From: CAZDCD01 sp964503885
Lineage (GTDB): Bacteria > Bacteroidota > Bacteroidia > Bacteroidales > UBA10428
Assembly: GCA_964503885.1 (NCBI GenBank)
Contig: CAZDCD010000017.1
Location: forward strand, 1-64,000
Length of the DNA: 64,000 nucleotides
Reading direction: 5' to 3'
How positions within the stretch are numbered: position 1 is the first letter of the stretch; each line of letters begins with the position of its first letter. The position numbers were made by a program, and so were the translations under genes. The notes beneath the pieces are model-generated. The model ran no database searches. It worked only from the letters and a program-made list of their open reading frames with translations, and was not told where the DNA came from. Shown piece by piece: positions 26,214 to 34,941 of the stretch.

Positions 26214-27914
26214 TTAATTCATTAAAATCGGAAAATCAAAATCCACCCGCGTTCCTCTCGGGTTGTTTCGTTCATCGGTTAAATCGGTAAACTTTATGCC
26301 AAGATTTTTACCGTAGAACGTATTGATCAGTTTCAGCCTCTCCTCGGTTATTTTTGTTCCCAGCGACCTGAATTCGTATTCCGAATACCTCTGTCTTAGT
26401 TCACTGGCCTTTTCCCTGCCTATTCCGTTATCTTCTATCGTGCAATGGATATGTTCCCCGGCCAGCGAAAATTCAATTATGATCATGCCTGTACGTTTGA
26501 GTCCCTGCAGGCCGTGACAGATGGAATTTTCGATATATGGCTGCAGCAGCAGAGAGGGTATCCGGTATTGAAACGTATCGATGTTTTCATCCACCCGCAC
26601 CTCATATTCTATCATGTTTTTAAAGCGCATTCCCATTAATTCGATATAAAGCGATAGGCAGTTAATTTCATCCTGTATACGCACAGTGTGTTGCTGCGAA
26701 TTTTCCAGGATAAGACGCATCAATCTTGCAAGTTTGGTCAGACAGGCGTACGAAGTTGCTTTATCACCCCTGAATAAATACGATTGAAGCGAATTCAGGC
26801 TGTTGAATATGAAATGCGGATTGATCTGCTGCCTGAGTTTGTCGAGTTCCAGGGTGAATATCTTTCGTTGCGACCGGGTTTTCTGACGCCGTATTATAAG
26901 TACGGCTATTCCGGCAATAAGTACGATTACCAGTACCAGTGAAATGATAATCAGCCGGTTCTTCATGAGCGTGCTTTCCTGCAGCTTATTCTTATAAGAT
27001 AAAATAGTGAGCTGTTTCTGCTGGTTGAGCTTTTCATGTTCATAGTCCTCCCTGAGTTTTGTAATCTCATGGCTTTTCTCTTCGTTAAGCATGCTGTCGC
27101 TCAAAATCTTATATTGTGCGAATGATTTCAATGCCAGGTCTGTTCTGCCTCCTGAAATATAGACCTCTTTAAGCCATTGCAGGGCAAATTGCTGCAGGGG
27201 AAGCGATCCGAGATCACGGCCTATCTTCAAGCTTCGCTCAAAATACTGTTGTGCCTTTTCAGGTTCGTGCCGGTCGAAAAAGAGTATGCCGGCTTTATTC
27301 AGGCATTCCGCCTCACCATGCAGGTCTCCTGTTTCTCGGTAAAGTTCATACGCCCTCGTATTGTAACTTAATGCCTTGTCTGGCTTTTCGGTATTCAGAT
27401 ATACGGCGGCAATTGCCTGTAACGTTTGTGCCCGACCCGATTTGTCGGTTTCCGGATTTCTCAGCGCCAGCGCTTTTTCAAGCCAGGAGAGTGCCTCCTC
27501 GTATTTTCCCGATTCATTGAGCACAGCACCAATATTATGCATATTGCTGGAAACAGCCTGAGTGTCTGCAAGCTGCTCATTAATATCCAGCGCTTTTTTA
27601 TAATACATCATGGCCTCATCAAGGCTATGCTGTTTCTTGCAGATAATTGCCATGTTGTTGTAAAGAGCGGCTGCCCCGCTCCTGTTGTTGTTTTTCTCAA
27701 AGATTCCGGCAGCACGGAGAAAATTCTTCATGCTTCCTGTTATATCACCGAGTTTTANNNNNNNNNNNNNNNNNNNNNNNNNNNNNNNNNNNNNNNNNNN
27801 NNNNNNNNNNNNNNNNNNNNNNNNNNNNNNNNNNNNNNNNNNNNNNNNNNNNNNNNNCACACATCCTGTAAAAAGGATGAAGCAGAATGCCGGATATTTC
27901 AATATTCTAGTCAT
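26214..27914 (-). CDS. TPR sensor histidine kinase, LytS-like (interrupted by assembly gap)
   Basis: The N terminus (MTRILKYPAFCFILFTGC) carries a signal with a lipobox-like LFTGC. A 100-N gap follows, so the true length is unknown. After the gap come five or six tetratricopeptide repeats (for example AALYNNMAIICKKQHSLDEAMMYYKKAL), a coiled coil and one transmembrane helix (LIIISLVLVIVLIAGIAVLII). The His_kinase domain (PF06580) has the phosphorylated His in QQINPHFIFNSLNSLQ, and the ATPase has LLLQPYIENSICHGL and IEDNGIGR. This is the Bacteroidetes version of LytS/YehU-type kinases that pair with LytTR regulators. It is the first gene of the locus, followed by the double-glycine peptide and the regulator. 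The periplasmic TPR domain could bind a peptide; that is inference. Confidence 0.88.
   Translation of the reverse strand: MTRILKYPAFCFILFTGCVXXXXXXXXXXXXXXXXXXXXXXXXXXXXXXXXXXKLGDITGSMKNFLRAAGIFEKNNNRSGAAALYNNMAIICKKQHSLDEAMMYYKKALDINEQLADTQAVSSNMHNIGAVLNESGKYEEALSWLEKALALRNPETDKSGRAQTLQAIAAVYLNTEKPDKALSYNTRAYELYRETGDLHGEAECLNKAGILFFDRHEPEKAQQYFERSLKIGRDLGSLPLQQFALQWLKEVYISGGRTDLALKSFAQYKILSDSMLNEEKSHEITKLREDYEHEKLNQQKQLTILSYKNKLQESTLMKNRLIIISLVLVIVLIAGIAVLIIRRQKTRSQRKIFTLELDKLRQQINPHFIFNSLNSLQSYLFRGDKATSYACLTKLARLMRLILENSQQHTVRIQDEINCLSLYIELMGMRFKNMIEYEVRVDENIDTFQYRIPSLLLQPYIENSICHGLQGLKRTGMIIIEFSLAGEHIHCTIEDNGIGREKASELRQRYSEYEFRSLGTKITEERLKLINTFYGKNLGIKFTDLTDERNNPRGTRVDFDFPILMN
27758..27857. 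other. Assembly gap of 100 N
   Basis: Exactly 100 ambiguous bases, the conventional placeholder for a scaffold gap of unknown length. It falls inside the 5' part of the histidine kinase gene. The reading frame is open on both sides, but continuity across it is not proven. Confidence 0.98.
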
Positions 27915-28066
27915 TTACAGAATACTTGACCGGTAAATCAGGGCCTACAATTCGGTCTGCTACATATGATTTATATCATATTTTATACCATTCTCCCTAT
28001 AGTACTGACCATTAATTCATAAAATACCCTTGTGGTTTTTTGATCTTTCTTGAGAATTGTACGGAA

Positions 28067-28094
28067 CCGTACACAATGCGCACGATTCCGTACA
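28067..28094 (-). promoter_or_regulatory. Candidate LytTR operator: CCGTACA direct repeat, 21-bp period
   Basis: CCGTACA occurs at 28067-28073 and again at 28088-28094, exactly 21 bp apart start to start. This is the two-turn spacing of paired LytTR half-sites. The first copy is also half of a palindrome GTACGG-aa-CCGTAC (28059-28072). The element lies about 145-180 bp upstream of the histidine kinase start and just beyond the susD stop codon, so it could serve autoregulation of the kinase-peptide-regulator operon. The geometry is seen; binding is inferred. Confidence 0.4.
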
Positions 28095-28145
28095 TTTTTT
28101 GCTTCAAATCCTGCTAGTTATGATATGCTCTGCTATTCATTCATT

Positions 28146-29609
28146 TCATTTATTATCCCACCATACCGGATCCGCAAGCCAGTTCACATTCGGTTCATTA
28201 TCAGGATTGTTCTGTTTTACATCGGCTGCATACATAAACCGCAGCGGAATATTGCTGTATGTCGCGTTATCGATATCGGCCGATGACAGGGCAGGATATC
28301 CCGTCCTCCTGTAATCATTCCATATTTCGGTAGAAAGGAAATTGATCACATATTTCTCTTCAATGATCATTTGTTGTGCAGCTTCAAAATCCGAGGGCAA
28401 TGATCCTATGCCTGCAATATAATCATCAATTGCTGACTGACCGATACCCAATCGCTGCATATTGGAGGTTATGGCTTCATCGAGCGCAGTCTTGGCATCT
28501 GCCGGCTGATTCTTCCACAGGTATGCTTCGGCCTCAAGGATCTTAGCCTCATCGTATGTGATCCAGTATACCGTCTGATCTGCGGCAAGTATAAAATCCG
28601 AAAAGGTTGAAACGCTGTCGTATGATCTTGTGGGCACTATGTTTCCTGTTCTGTGTCCCACAAATTCACCGGTTATGGTCTCTTCAAAATAAACCGGTCT
28701 CCTCGGGTCGTTCTTCCCGTTCATCAGGTCAACCATATATTCGTTGGCCCACACAGCAACGGTCTCCCATTTGATATGCCATTGATACCATGGAGCTTCA
28801 GCACCTGAGGCAGTATTGAATGTGATCCCCGGATTATCGTCATTCGACGTCAGGCCATCTTGCAGAGCGGCAAGTACGATATCTGCCTGACCTGCACCGG
28901 TCTTTCCGGGAGCATAGGTGAGCCTCATGGCATATCTTGCCTTGAGTGTACTGGCAAATTCCCGCCACAGACTGACATCTCCCCCGTACATATAATCTTC
29001 GCCACCCGGCAGCAAGTTCTGGCCTTCTTCAGGTGCATCGAAATCAGCCATTGCATTGTCGAGCAAACCAAATATGGTATTGTATATACTTTCCTGGGGA
29101 TCGAATACCGGGAAGGGGTATTCTTCGGGTTGAAAAGCCTGCGACCAGGGTATATCGCCCCAGCAGTCGGTTGTTATTGCCAATATGTATGCCGAAATAA
29201 CTTTTGAGATCCCGGCATAATACGGGTTGCCGTTATTTTCAGCCAGTTTGTTAAGCTTAACTGCATTTTTCAGGGCGGCGGCATATACAGTGTACGTCCA
29301 GGTATTGTTTACATCAGATTCATCGATATCGTAAGTGGCAAAATCGGGCGCCGAGGCATCGCGGCCCACCTGTAACATCCAGTAATTCGGGTACCTTGCC
29401 GGAAAACCTCCGGTGAGTTCATAGGCAACAGTGACTTCTATTCCGGGCAGGTAGACATTTTCAGTCATGGCATTTTCAGCCGGTGAATTCGGGTCGGTGT
29501 TGATATCCAACCAGTTTTCACATGCTCCTGCAAGCATTACCATAAATGCCAGGAGAAATACTAATCGGTATGTTGTTTTGCTTTGCATGATTTTTCGGTA
29601 TTTATGCAT
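28146..29609 (-). CDS. SusD/RagB-family nutrient-binding outer-membrane lipoprotein
   Basis: This 487-residue protein begins with a lipoprotein signal: VFLLAFMVMLAGAC, then ENWLDINTDPNSP, the typical first mature segment of SusD-like_2 proteins. The rest is a helical TPR-like fold with NNTWTYTVYAAALKNAVKL, AKILEAEAYLWKNQPADAKTALDEAI and a C-terminal IWNDYRRTGYP motif. It captures ligand at the cell surface and hands it to the SusC transporter. Its ATG overlaps the susC stop (TAATG), suggesting translational coupling; an alternative start is at 29588. The substrate cannot be told from sequence, and no glycoside hydrolase or peptidase is in the same operon. Confidence 0.93.
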   Translation of the reverse strand: MHKYRKIMQSKTTYRLVFLLAFMVMLAGACENWLDINTDPNSPAENAMTENVYLPGIEVTVAYELTGGFPARYPNYWMLQVGRDASAPDFATYDIDESDVNNTWTYTVYAAALKNAVKLNKLAENNGNPYYAGISKVISAYILAITTDCWGDIPWSQAFQPEEYPFPVFDPQESIYNTIFGLLDNAMADFDAPEEGQNLLPGGEDYMYGGDVSLWREFASTLKARYAMRLTYAPGKTGAGQADIVLAALQDGLTSNDDNPGITFNTASGAEAPWYQWHIKWETVAVWANEYMVDLMNGKNDPRRPVYFEETITGEFVGHRTGNIVPTRSYDSVSTFSDFILAADQTVYWITYDEAKILEAEAYLWKNQPADAKTALDEAITSNMQRLGIGQSAIDDYIAGIGSLPSDFEAAQQMIIEEKYVINFLSTEIWNDYRRTGYPALSSADIDNATYSNIPLRFMYAADVKQNNPDNEPNVNWLADPVWWDNK

Positions 29610-32600
29610 TAAAATCCAATGGTTAATGAAACGCTGTAACTTTTTGTGGCAGGCATCTGGAAATTCAGAAATCCCTGGCCGTTGTTCGAACCGTAAAGGC
29701 TGAGTTCGGGATCGGAACCCGTAAAGCTCTTATCCGTCTTCATCCAGAGGTTCCTTCCTGTGAATATGATATTTACATCGCGTAATGGCGATTTGTTGAA
29801 TATCTTTGACGGCAGCCTGTAACCAAAGGAAAGTTCCCTGAGTTTAATGAAGTCGCTTTTCTGAACCATAAATTCATCAGCCAGAGAAGGAACAATGGTA
29901 AAATAATCGAATGCACTGAGCTCAATATCATTGGGACTTCCGTCAGATTCCTTAACACCTTTTATAACAACGGGTTGATCCCTGTTTTCGGTTTGTATGG
30001 AAGTTCCGTAAAATGTGGCATAATATTCATCAAAGTTCATGAGATCGCCTCCTTTCCGAATATCCAGGAGCACCGTTAATGAGAAGCCTTTGTAAGAAAA
30101 TGAATTCCGCAGGCTTCCAAGCCAGTCGGGCGTCACCACACCTATTTGTCCAAGATCATCGGCAATCAGCGGAAAACCGTAAAGATCACTTGAAGGATCA
30201 TCATCTATAATAACCTGGCCATTTTCGTTTCGTTCATACCTCGTTCCCCAGATTACACCGTATGGGGTATTCTCCTTGATAAAAATACCCGGGCTTGTGA
30301 AGCCTGCCAGCCTGATACTTTCAACGCCTTCCGTAAGCCTTACGACTTCGTTGTTGTTTTTTGAATAGTTCAAACGTATATCCCATTCAAACTCCCTGTA
30401 TCTCAAAGGCACAAGATCGAGAGAAAGCTCTATGCCTTTGTTTGTGATTTCGCCTGCATTCACCACTTTCTGGAGAAAACCGGTTTCGGAGGCAACGGGT
30501 GCCGGGAAGATCTGGTTTACACTTTTTTTGCTGTACACTGCAACGTCTATACCTATTCTGTTCTGGATAAACCTGAGATCAAGCCCGGCCTCCCATTCTG
30601 AAGTGAGCTCCGGTTTTAAATCCGGGTTACCCATTATGTTGCTTTCAAAGTACGAACCGTAACCTTCAAACGGGAAATCAATACTTCCGCGCTGTCCGTC
30701 ACCCGGGGTTACTCTGACATTGGAAGTTAAAGTTGCATAAGCTGGCGGATCGTTGCCTACCTGGGCAAATGACAATCTTATTTTTCCAAAAGGCAGGAGC
30801 GTATTCGGGATGTTGAATGAATTCGTAAAAATATAACTCAGGCTCACCGAAGGATAAAAATACGAGTTATTCTCTTTCGGTAGTGTGGAAGACCAGTCGT
30901 TCCTTGCGGTGACATTCAGGTAAAGCGTACTTTTCCAACTGGCTGTAGCCTGTCCGTAAATGCTTAACGTTCTTTTCTGAATCTGTCCCTCAGAAGGAGA
31001 GTATGAAGTGGCATTGGCAAGATCATAAAAGCTTGGAATGATCAGGTCGGATGCATCAACACGTTTGAAGTCATAAAGCCTGTCATTTACGTTCTGACCT
31101 ATCATCGCGTTAATGTCCAGTCCGTTACCAAAAGTTTTGGTAAAGTTCAACATCAGGTCAGAATTAAATTCACGGTTACTTCTTGATGTCTGGTCTATCC
31201 GCCCTGTAGGGTTGTCACCGATGGTTCCGTAATTTTCAGTGTATATCGCCAAATCATTGTAGTAGTCGATTCCGGCTTTTCCTGAGAACACAAGCCAGGG
31301 AGTGATCTTATAATTGATCCCGACGTTGGGCGTGAACCTGTCTCTCGCATCCGTAAGCAACACATTATCAATTAACCAGAAATGATTATTTCTGCTTAAT
31401 GTCCTGTATAACCTCTGGTTACCGTTTTCATCGACCGGGGGCTTGAAATTATAGGTAATCGGACCATTGAGTATTGTCCACATCACCGATTCCAGGTTGT
31501 TCCCTTCATTGATCCGGTCGTTGGTCGTGCGGATGAATCCCATTTTGGCCTCGACGCTTAACCGGTCCGAAAGACTGGTCGTGAACCTGGCCATCAGGTT
31601 GTGCCTGTCAAGTGTGTTCCTGGGCACCGTACCTTTCTGATTCAGGTTCGAGTACGAGGCAAAATACGAGGTTTTATCACTGCCTCCCTGAATGCTTATT
31701 GAATTTTCCCAGTTATTGCCGGTTTCGAAAAATTCATCGAACTGGTCGTATGTCGGTATATCCATGGTATCTAACAGAGGTCCCCATACATAGTATGTCT
31801 TGTCGGTTTCGCCGTCATAATATTCTCCGTCAATTCCCAATCCGTACTTTTTCTGTACCGGTGGCTTGATGATGTTTTCCCAGCCATACCTTGAAGTTAA
31901 ACTTATGAGGGGTTTGGCACCCGCAGTGGCTGTTCCTCCTTTTGTGGTGATAAGAATAACCCCGTTGGCAGCCCGGGAACCATATAACGCCGATGCAGCA
32001 GCTCCTTTCAGCACCGATACGCTTTCGATCTGGTTCGGATCGATATCAATGCCCGTATTGCTTGCATTTCCATATAGCAGCGCATAATCCACATCGTTCT
32101 CATCGAAATTATACTCGGTATTGTCAAACGGCACACCATCGATCACAAACAGCGGCTGGTTCTCGTACCGCAGTGAAGTCGTTCCCCTTATAGTGATGCG
32201 CGAAGAGCTTCCGGCCAGACCGCTTGAATTGTTGACCTGAACACCGGCAACCATTCCCGAAAGCGAATTTATTACGTTGGTCTCTCTAGTTGAGACGATG
32301 TCATCGCTTTTTATTTCAGACACCGAATAACCGATCGCCTTTCGTTCTTTTTTAATCCCCAGGGCCGTAACAACAACTTCATCCATTCTATACACATCGG
32401 GTTCCAGCGAAACATCAATTTTTGTCTGGTCTCCGATTGAAGCGCTCCGGGTTTTCATGCCAACGAATGAAAACTCCAGAAGCTGAGCGTTTTCAGGTAC
32501 TTCGAGCTGGTAAACCCCATCGGAATTCGTGGTTGTTCCGGTGGACGTTCCCTGTACAACTATGGTCACTCCAGGTAAAGGACTTCCGTCTTCGGCACTG

Positions 32601-32692
32601 GTCACTGTACCTGTAATTTGCCTGGTTTGGGCACAAAGATACTGCACTCCCATAACCGCAAAGAATACGATCAAAAATGTAGTTCTCTTCAT
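29609..32692 (-). CDS. SusC/RagA-family TonB-linked outer-membrane transporter
   Basis: This 1027-residue protein has a signal peptide (LIVFFAVMGVQYLCAQ), then a carboxypeptidase-like regulatory domain (ITGTVTSAEDGSPLPGVTIVVQGT, about 25-105). The segment MDEVVVTALGIKKERKAIGYSV precedes a TonB plug domain (about 115-230; RITIRGTTSL, PLFVIDGVPFDN, ILITTKGG). A 22-strand barrel ends in the aromatic terminus SYSVSLTIGF. The SusCD pair imports oligosaccharides or peptides using TonB energy. The gene is first in the pair, and its upstream region (32693-33090) contains an unusual long inverted repeat. No anti-sigma/ECF or HTCS regulator is directly next to it, though the double-glycine peptide operon lies immediately downstream on the same strand. 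Confidence 0.95.
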   Translation of the reverse strand: MKRTTFLIVFFAVMGVQYLCAQTRQITGTVTSAEDGSPLPGVTIVVQGTSTGTTTNSDGVYQLEVPENAQLLEFSFVGMKTRSASIGDQTKIDVSLEPDVYRMDEVVVTALGIKKERKAIGYSVSEIKSDDIVSTRETNVINSLSGMVAGVQVNNSSGLAGSSSRITIRGTTSLRYENQPLFVIDGVPFDNTEYNFDENDVDYALLYGNASNTGIDIDPNQIESVSVLKGAAASALYGSRAANGVILITTKGGTATAGAKPLISLTSRYGWENIIKPPVQKKYGLGIDGEYYDGETDKTYYVWGPLLDTMDIPTYDQFDEFFETGNNWENSISIQGGSDKTSYFASYSNLNQKGTVPRNTLDRHNLMARFTTSLSDRLSVEAKMGFIRTTNDRINEGNNLESVMWTILNGPITYNFKPPVDENGNQRLYRTLSRNNHFWLIDNVLLTDARDRFTPNVGINYKITPWLVFSGKAGIDYYNDLAIYTENYGTIGDNPTGRIDQTSRSNREFNSDLMLNFTKTFGNGLDINAMIGQNVNDRLYDFKRVDASDLIIPSFYDLANATSYSPSEGQIQKRTLSIYGQATASWKSTLYLNVTARNDWSSTLPKENNSYFYPSVSLSYIFTNSFNIPNTLLPFGKIRLSFAQVGNDPPAYATLTSNVRVTPGDGQRGSIDFPFEGYGSYFESNIMGNPDLKPELTSEWEAGLDLRFIQNRIGIDVAVYSKKSVNQIFPAPVASETGFLQKVVNAGEITNKGIELSLDLVPLRYREFEWDIRLNYSKNNNEVVRLTEGVESIRLAGFTSPGIFIKENTPYGVIWGTRYERNENGQVIIDDDPSSDLYGFPLIADDLGQIGVVTPDWLGSLRNSFSYKGFSLTVLLDIRKGGDLMNFDEYYATFYGTSIQTENRDQPVVIKGVKESDGSPNDIELSAFDYFTIVPSLADEFMVQKSDFIKLRELSFGYRLPSKIFNKSPLRDVNIIFTGRNLWMKTDKSFTGSDPELSLYGSNNGQGFLNFQMPATKSYSVSLTIGF

Positions 32693-33090
32693 AGGTAATA
32701 CTTTAGTTTTATAGTTAGAGGTATATATCAGGCAATAACCTTCATGGTTCCGGTCGTTCTTTTAAAAGAATGTCCCGGGTATTGATTCGTGGATATGGTG
32801 TGTGTGTGTTAACCTATTATATAACCAGGATTTTTATCTATGCATATCGTGTGAACCCAATACCCATGGGACATTCCTGTTATCCTGTAAACAAAGTAAT
32901 GCATAATAAATGAGCGAATTACGGGTCACTTTCCGGGTGGCCGGTATCATTTTCCATCCGGCATGATAAAAATCATGTAATCAGTGGTAAATACCTAAAA
33001 TTCAGAAATATAGTTATAGATTCAAATGAGGAAGAAAGGTACTTATCTAATTTTCCTGTGGCGGGTATGGTTTTTCAGCCGGAAAATATA
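32693..33090. other. Regulatory region upstream of susC, with inverted repeat
   Basis: A gap of 398 bp between susC and the receiver-only gene, both on the minus strand. It contains the inverted repeat 32771-32784/32858-32873 and a (GT)n run at 32800-32810. On the minus strand there is a TTACTTTG sequence near 32895-32902 that is one base off the TAnnTTTG consensus. No gene is supported. Confidence 0.5.
32771..32873. repeat. Imperfect long inverted repeat upstream of susC
   Basis: TGTCCCGGGTATTG (32771-32784) is matched on the opposite strand by TGTCCCATGGGTATTG (from 32873 back to 32858), identical apart from a 2-bp insertion, with weaker similarity continuing inward. The arms flank about 73 bp that include a GT repeat and a nested GTTAACC..GGTTA-type symmetry. 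It lies 80-180 bp before the susC start codon. It could be a regulator site, an mRNA structure, a small transposon remnant or an invertible segment; sequence alone does not decide. Confidence 0.5.
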
Positions 33091-33468
33091 TCAGAAGTAC
33101 TTTTCTATTTTCCGGATCATCTCTTCCATTTTGAACGGTTTTACGATAACATCGGTACATCCTGCCTGCCGGATCATCTCCAGATCCTGTTCACTCTTGG
33201 CAGCCGTTTGTGCTATTACGGGAATTTCAGGCAAGATCTGCCTGATCTTTCGGGTGACTTCTTTCCCGTCGATATCCGGAAGTTGAATGTCCATAAGGAT
33301 CAGATCATAGCGGGGATTGTTCAGGCATAATTGAATGGCTTCATAGCCCGTCCGGGCTCTGGTTATTGCCGCATTTGTCATCTTGAAGATCTGGTTTATG
33401 TAGATGAAATTCATTTCATCATCCTCGACCACCAGAATTTGTTTGTTTTCAAGATTGATCGTAGACAT
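33091..33468 (-). CDS. Single-domain response regulator (receiver only)
   Basis: From the preferred ATG at 33468 (MSTINLENKQILVVEDDEMN) the product is 125 residues and consists only of a CheY-like receiver. Acidic residues are in VVEDDEMN, the phosphoacceptor Asp is in LILMDIQLPDIDGKEV, and a Thr/Lys pair appears as IAQTAAK and VIVKPFKMEEM. An open frame reaches 33534, but the extra residues do not belong to the fold. Such proteins act as phosphorelay intermediates or allosteric switches. No kinase gene is adjacent; it could in principle receive phosphoryl groups from an orphan hybrid kinase. It is divergent from the YihY gene. Confidence 0.88.
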   Translation of the reverse strand: MSTINLENKQILVVEDDEMNFIYINQIFKMTNAAITRARTGYEAIQLCLNNPRYDLILMDIQLPDIDGKEVTRKIRQILPEIPVIAQTAAKSEQDLEMIRQAGCTDVIVKPFKMEEMIRKIEKYF

Positions 33469-33573
33469 GAATACCGAACTTATTACTATTTTTATACCTG
33501 GAAATAAATTAACTAAATATTTTGTACTTTTCAAAATCAGAAAATGAACAATGGTTAATAAGTATCAATAATT

Positions 33574-34890
33574 TTGATCATGTTTAAACGAATCATTGAT
33601 TTTTTTGAAAATGACCTTTGGCGGATCTCGCTTAAAGGGAAAAACAGCACATTAAAATTACTGATCAGGCAGCTCAGGATATTGATGCTGTCTGTAAGGG
33701 GATTTGCCGAGGATAAAGTACAACTGAGGGCTTCAGCCCTGACCTTTTACTCCCTGCTTTCCATAGTCCCTATTCTGGCCATGGTTTTCGGAATTGCCAA
33801 AGGTTTTGGCTTCGATGTTTTTTTGCAGGATTATCTGAAGCAGAACCTGGCCCAACACCAGGAAGTGCTGAATGAAGCCATGAAGTTTGCCGATAAGATG
33901 CTGGGCAGGATAAAAGGAGGATTTATCGCCGGCATCGGACTTGTGGTACTGATCTGGAGTGTAATGAATATCCTTGGGAATATTGAAAATTCATTCAATA
34001 ATATCTGGCAGATCAAAAAGTCACGGGGAATATCACGCAAGATCAGCGATTACATCTCACTTGTAGTCATTGCGCCCATACTGGTCTTCATCTCAAGCAG
34101 CTTCACCGTATCTCAGGTGAGCGATTATTTCAACAATACCTTTATTATTTCATATATCGGTCCGGTAATAAAGTTTTTTGTCTGGTTTTTATCTTTCTCG
34201 ATAATCTGGTTTGTCTTTACCTTATTGTATATTGTGCTCCCGAATACAAAGGTGAAATTCCGTTCTGCCTTTATCGGCGGTATCATTGCAGGCACAATGT
34301 TCCATATTTTGCAATGGGCCTATGTGAAGTTCCAGGTTTACCTCTCGGGTTACGGGGCTATATATGGCAGTTTTGCTGCGTTACCCCTGTTCCTGTTGTG
34401 GCTTCGGTTCAGCTGGCTCATCGTTTTATTCGGGGCCGAGGTAGCCTTTGCAAATCAGAATGTGGAAAATTATGAGTATGAAACTGATACATTGCATATC
34501 AGCAATTACAACCGCCATCTGCTCGCATTACTGATCACCCAGCAGATCGTCAAGAATTTTTCAGCCGGTATCCCGGCCAAAACACCAACCGAGATTGCAG
34601 AGATCCTCGATGTACCCATACGGCTCATCAGGGAAATTATCTATGAGCTCCAGGATTCCGGTATCCTCTCGGAGACATCAACCGGCAATATCAAGGAGCT
34701 GGCCTATCAGCCGGCCATCGACCCGGCAAACCTGACCGTAGGTTTTGTTGTCGGCAAACTTGATAAATGGGGTCATGACAGGATCCATGCCGGTGATACG
34801 AAAGAGCTCAAGGTCTTGTCGGATATCATGAATTCGTTTTATGAAGATCTTAACAGGTCGGCTAAAAACAAGCTCCTGAAGGAGTTGTAA
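33574..34890 (+). CDS. YihY/virulence-factor BrkB family inner-membrane protein
   Basis: The 438-residue protein has six or so transmembrane helices in the YihY/BrkB (formerly 'ribonuclease BN') pattern. Visible segments are ALTFYSLLSIVPILAMVFG, LIWSVMNILGNIENSFNNIW, a PNTKVKFRSAFIGGIIAG loop, and YGSFAALPLFLLWLRFSWLIVLFGAE. The C-terminal 110 residues are soluble and look like a winged-helix segment (TPTEIAEILDVPIRLIREIIYELQDSGIL), an extension found in many Bacteroidetes members. The physiological role is unsettled; the old RNase BN annotation is considered wrong. The start is ATG 33574 or the in-frame ATG at 33580. Confidence 0.88.
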   Translation: MIMFKRIIDFFENDLWRISLKGKNSTLKLLIRQLRILMLSVRGFAEDKVQLRASALTFYSLLSIVPILAMVFGIAKGFGFDVFLQDYLKQNLAQHQEVLNEAMKFADKMLGRIKGGFIAGIGLVVLIWSVMNILGNIENSFNNIWQIKKSRGISRKISDYISLVVIAPILVFISSSFTVSQVSDYFNNTFIISYIGPVIKFFVWFLSFSIIWFVFTLLYIVLPNTKVKFRSAFIGGIIAGTMFHILQWAYVKFQVYLSGYGAIYGSFAALPLFLLWLRFSWLIVLFGAEVAFANQNVENYEYETDTLHISNYNRHLLALLITQQIVKNFSAGIPAKTPTEIAEILDVPIRLIREIIYELQDSGILSETSTGNIKELAYQPAIDPANLTVGFVVGKLDKWGHDRIHAGDTKELKVLSDIMNSFYEDLNRSAKNKLLKEL

Positions 34891-34941
34891 TTTACTTATT
34901 CTTAAAGGTTAACCGGATTCCTGCAGACGAGTATGTTAAAT

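Noticed and set aside
28050..28314. Short frames on both strands around the CCGTACA repeats
   Set aside because: They overlap susD or the presumed promoter of the kinase operon and show no conserved features; the repeats look regulatory, not coding.
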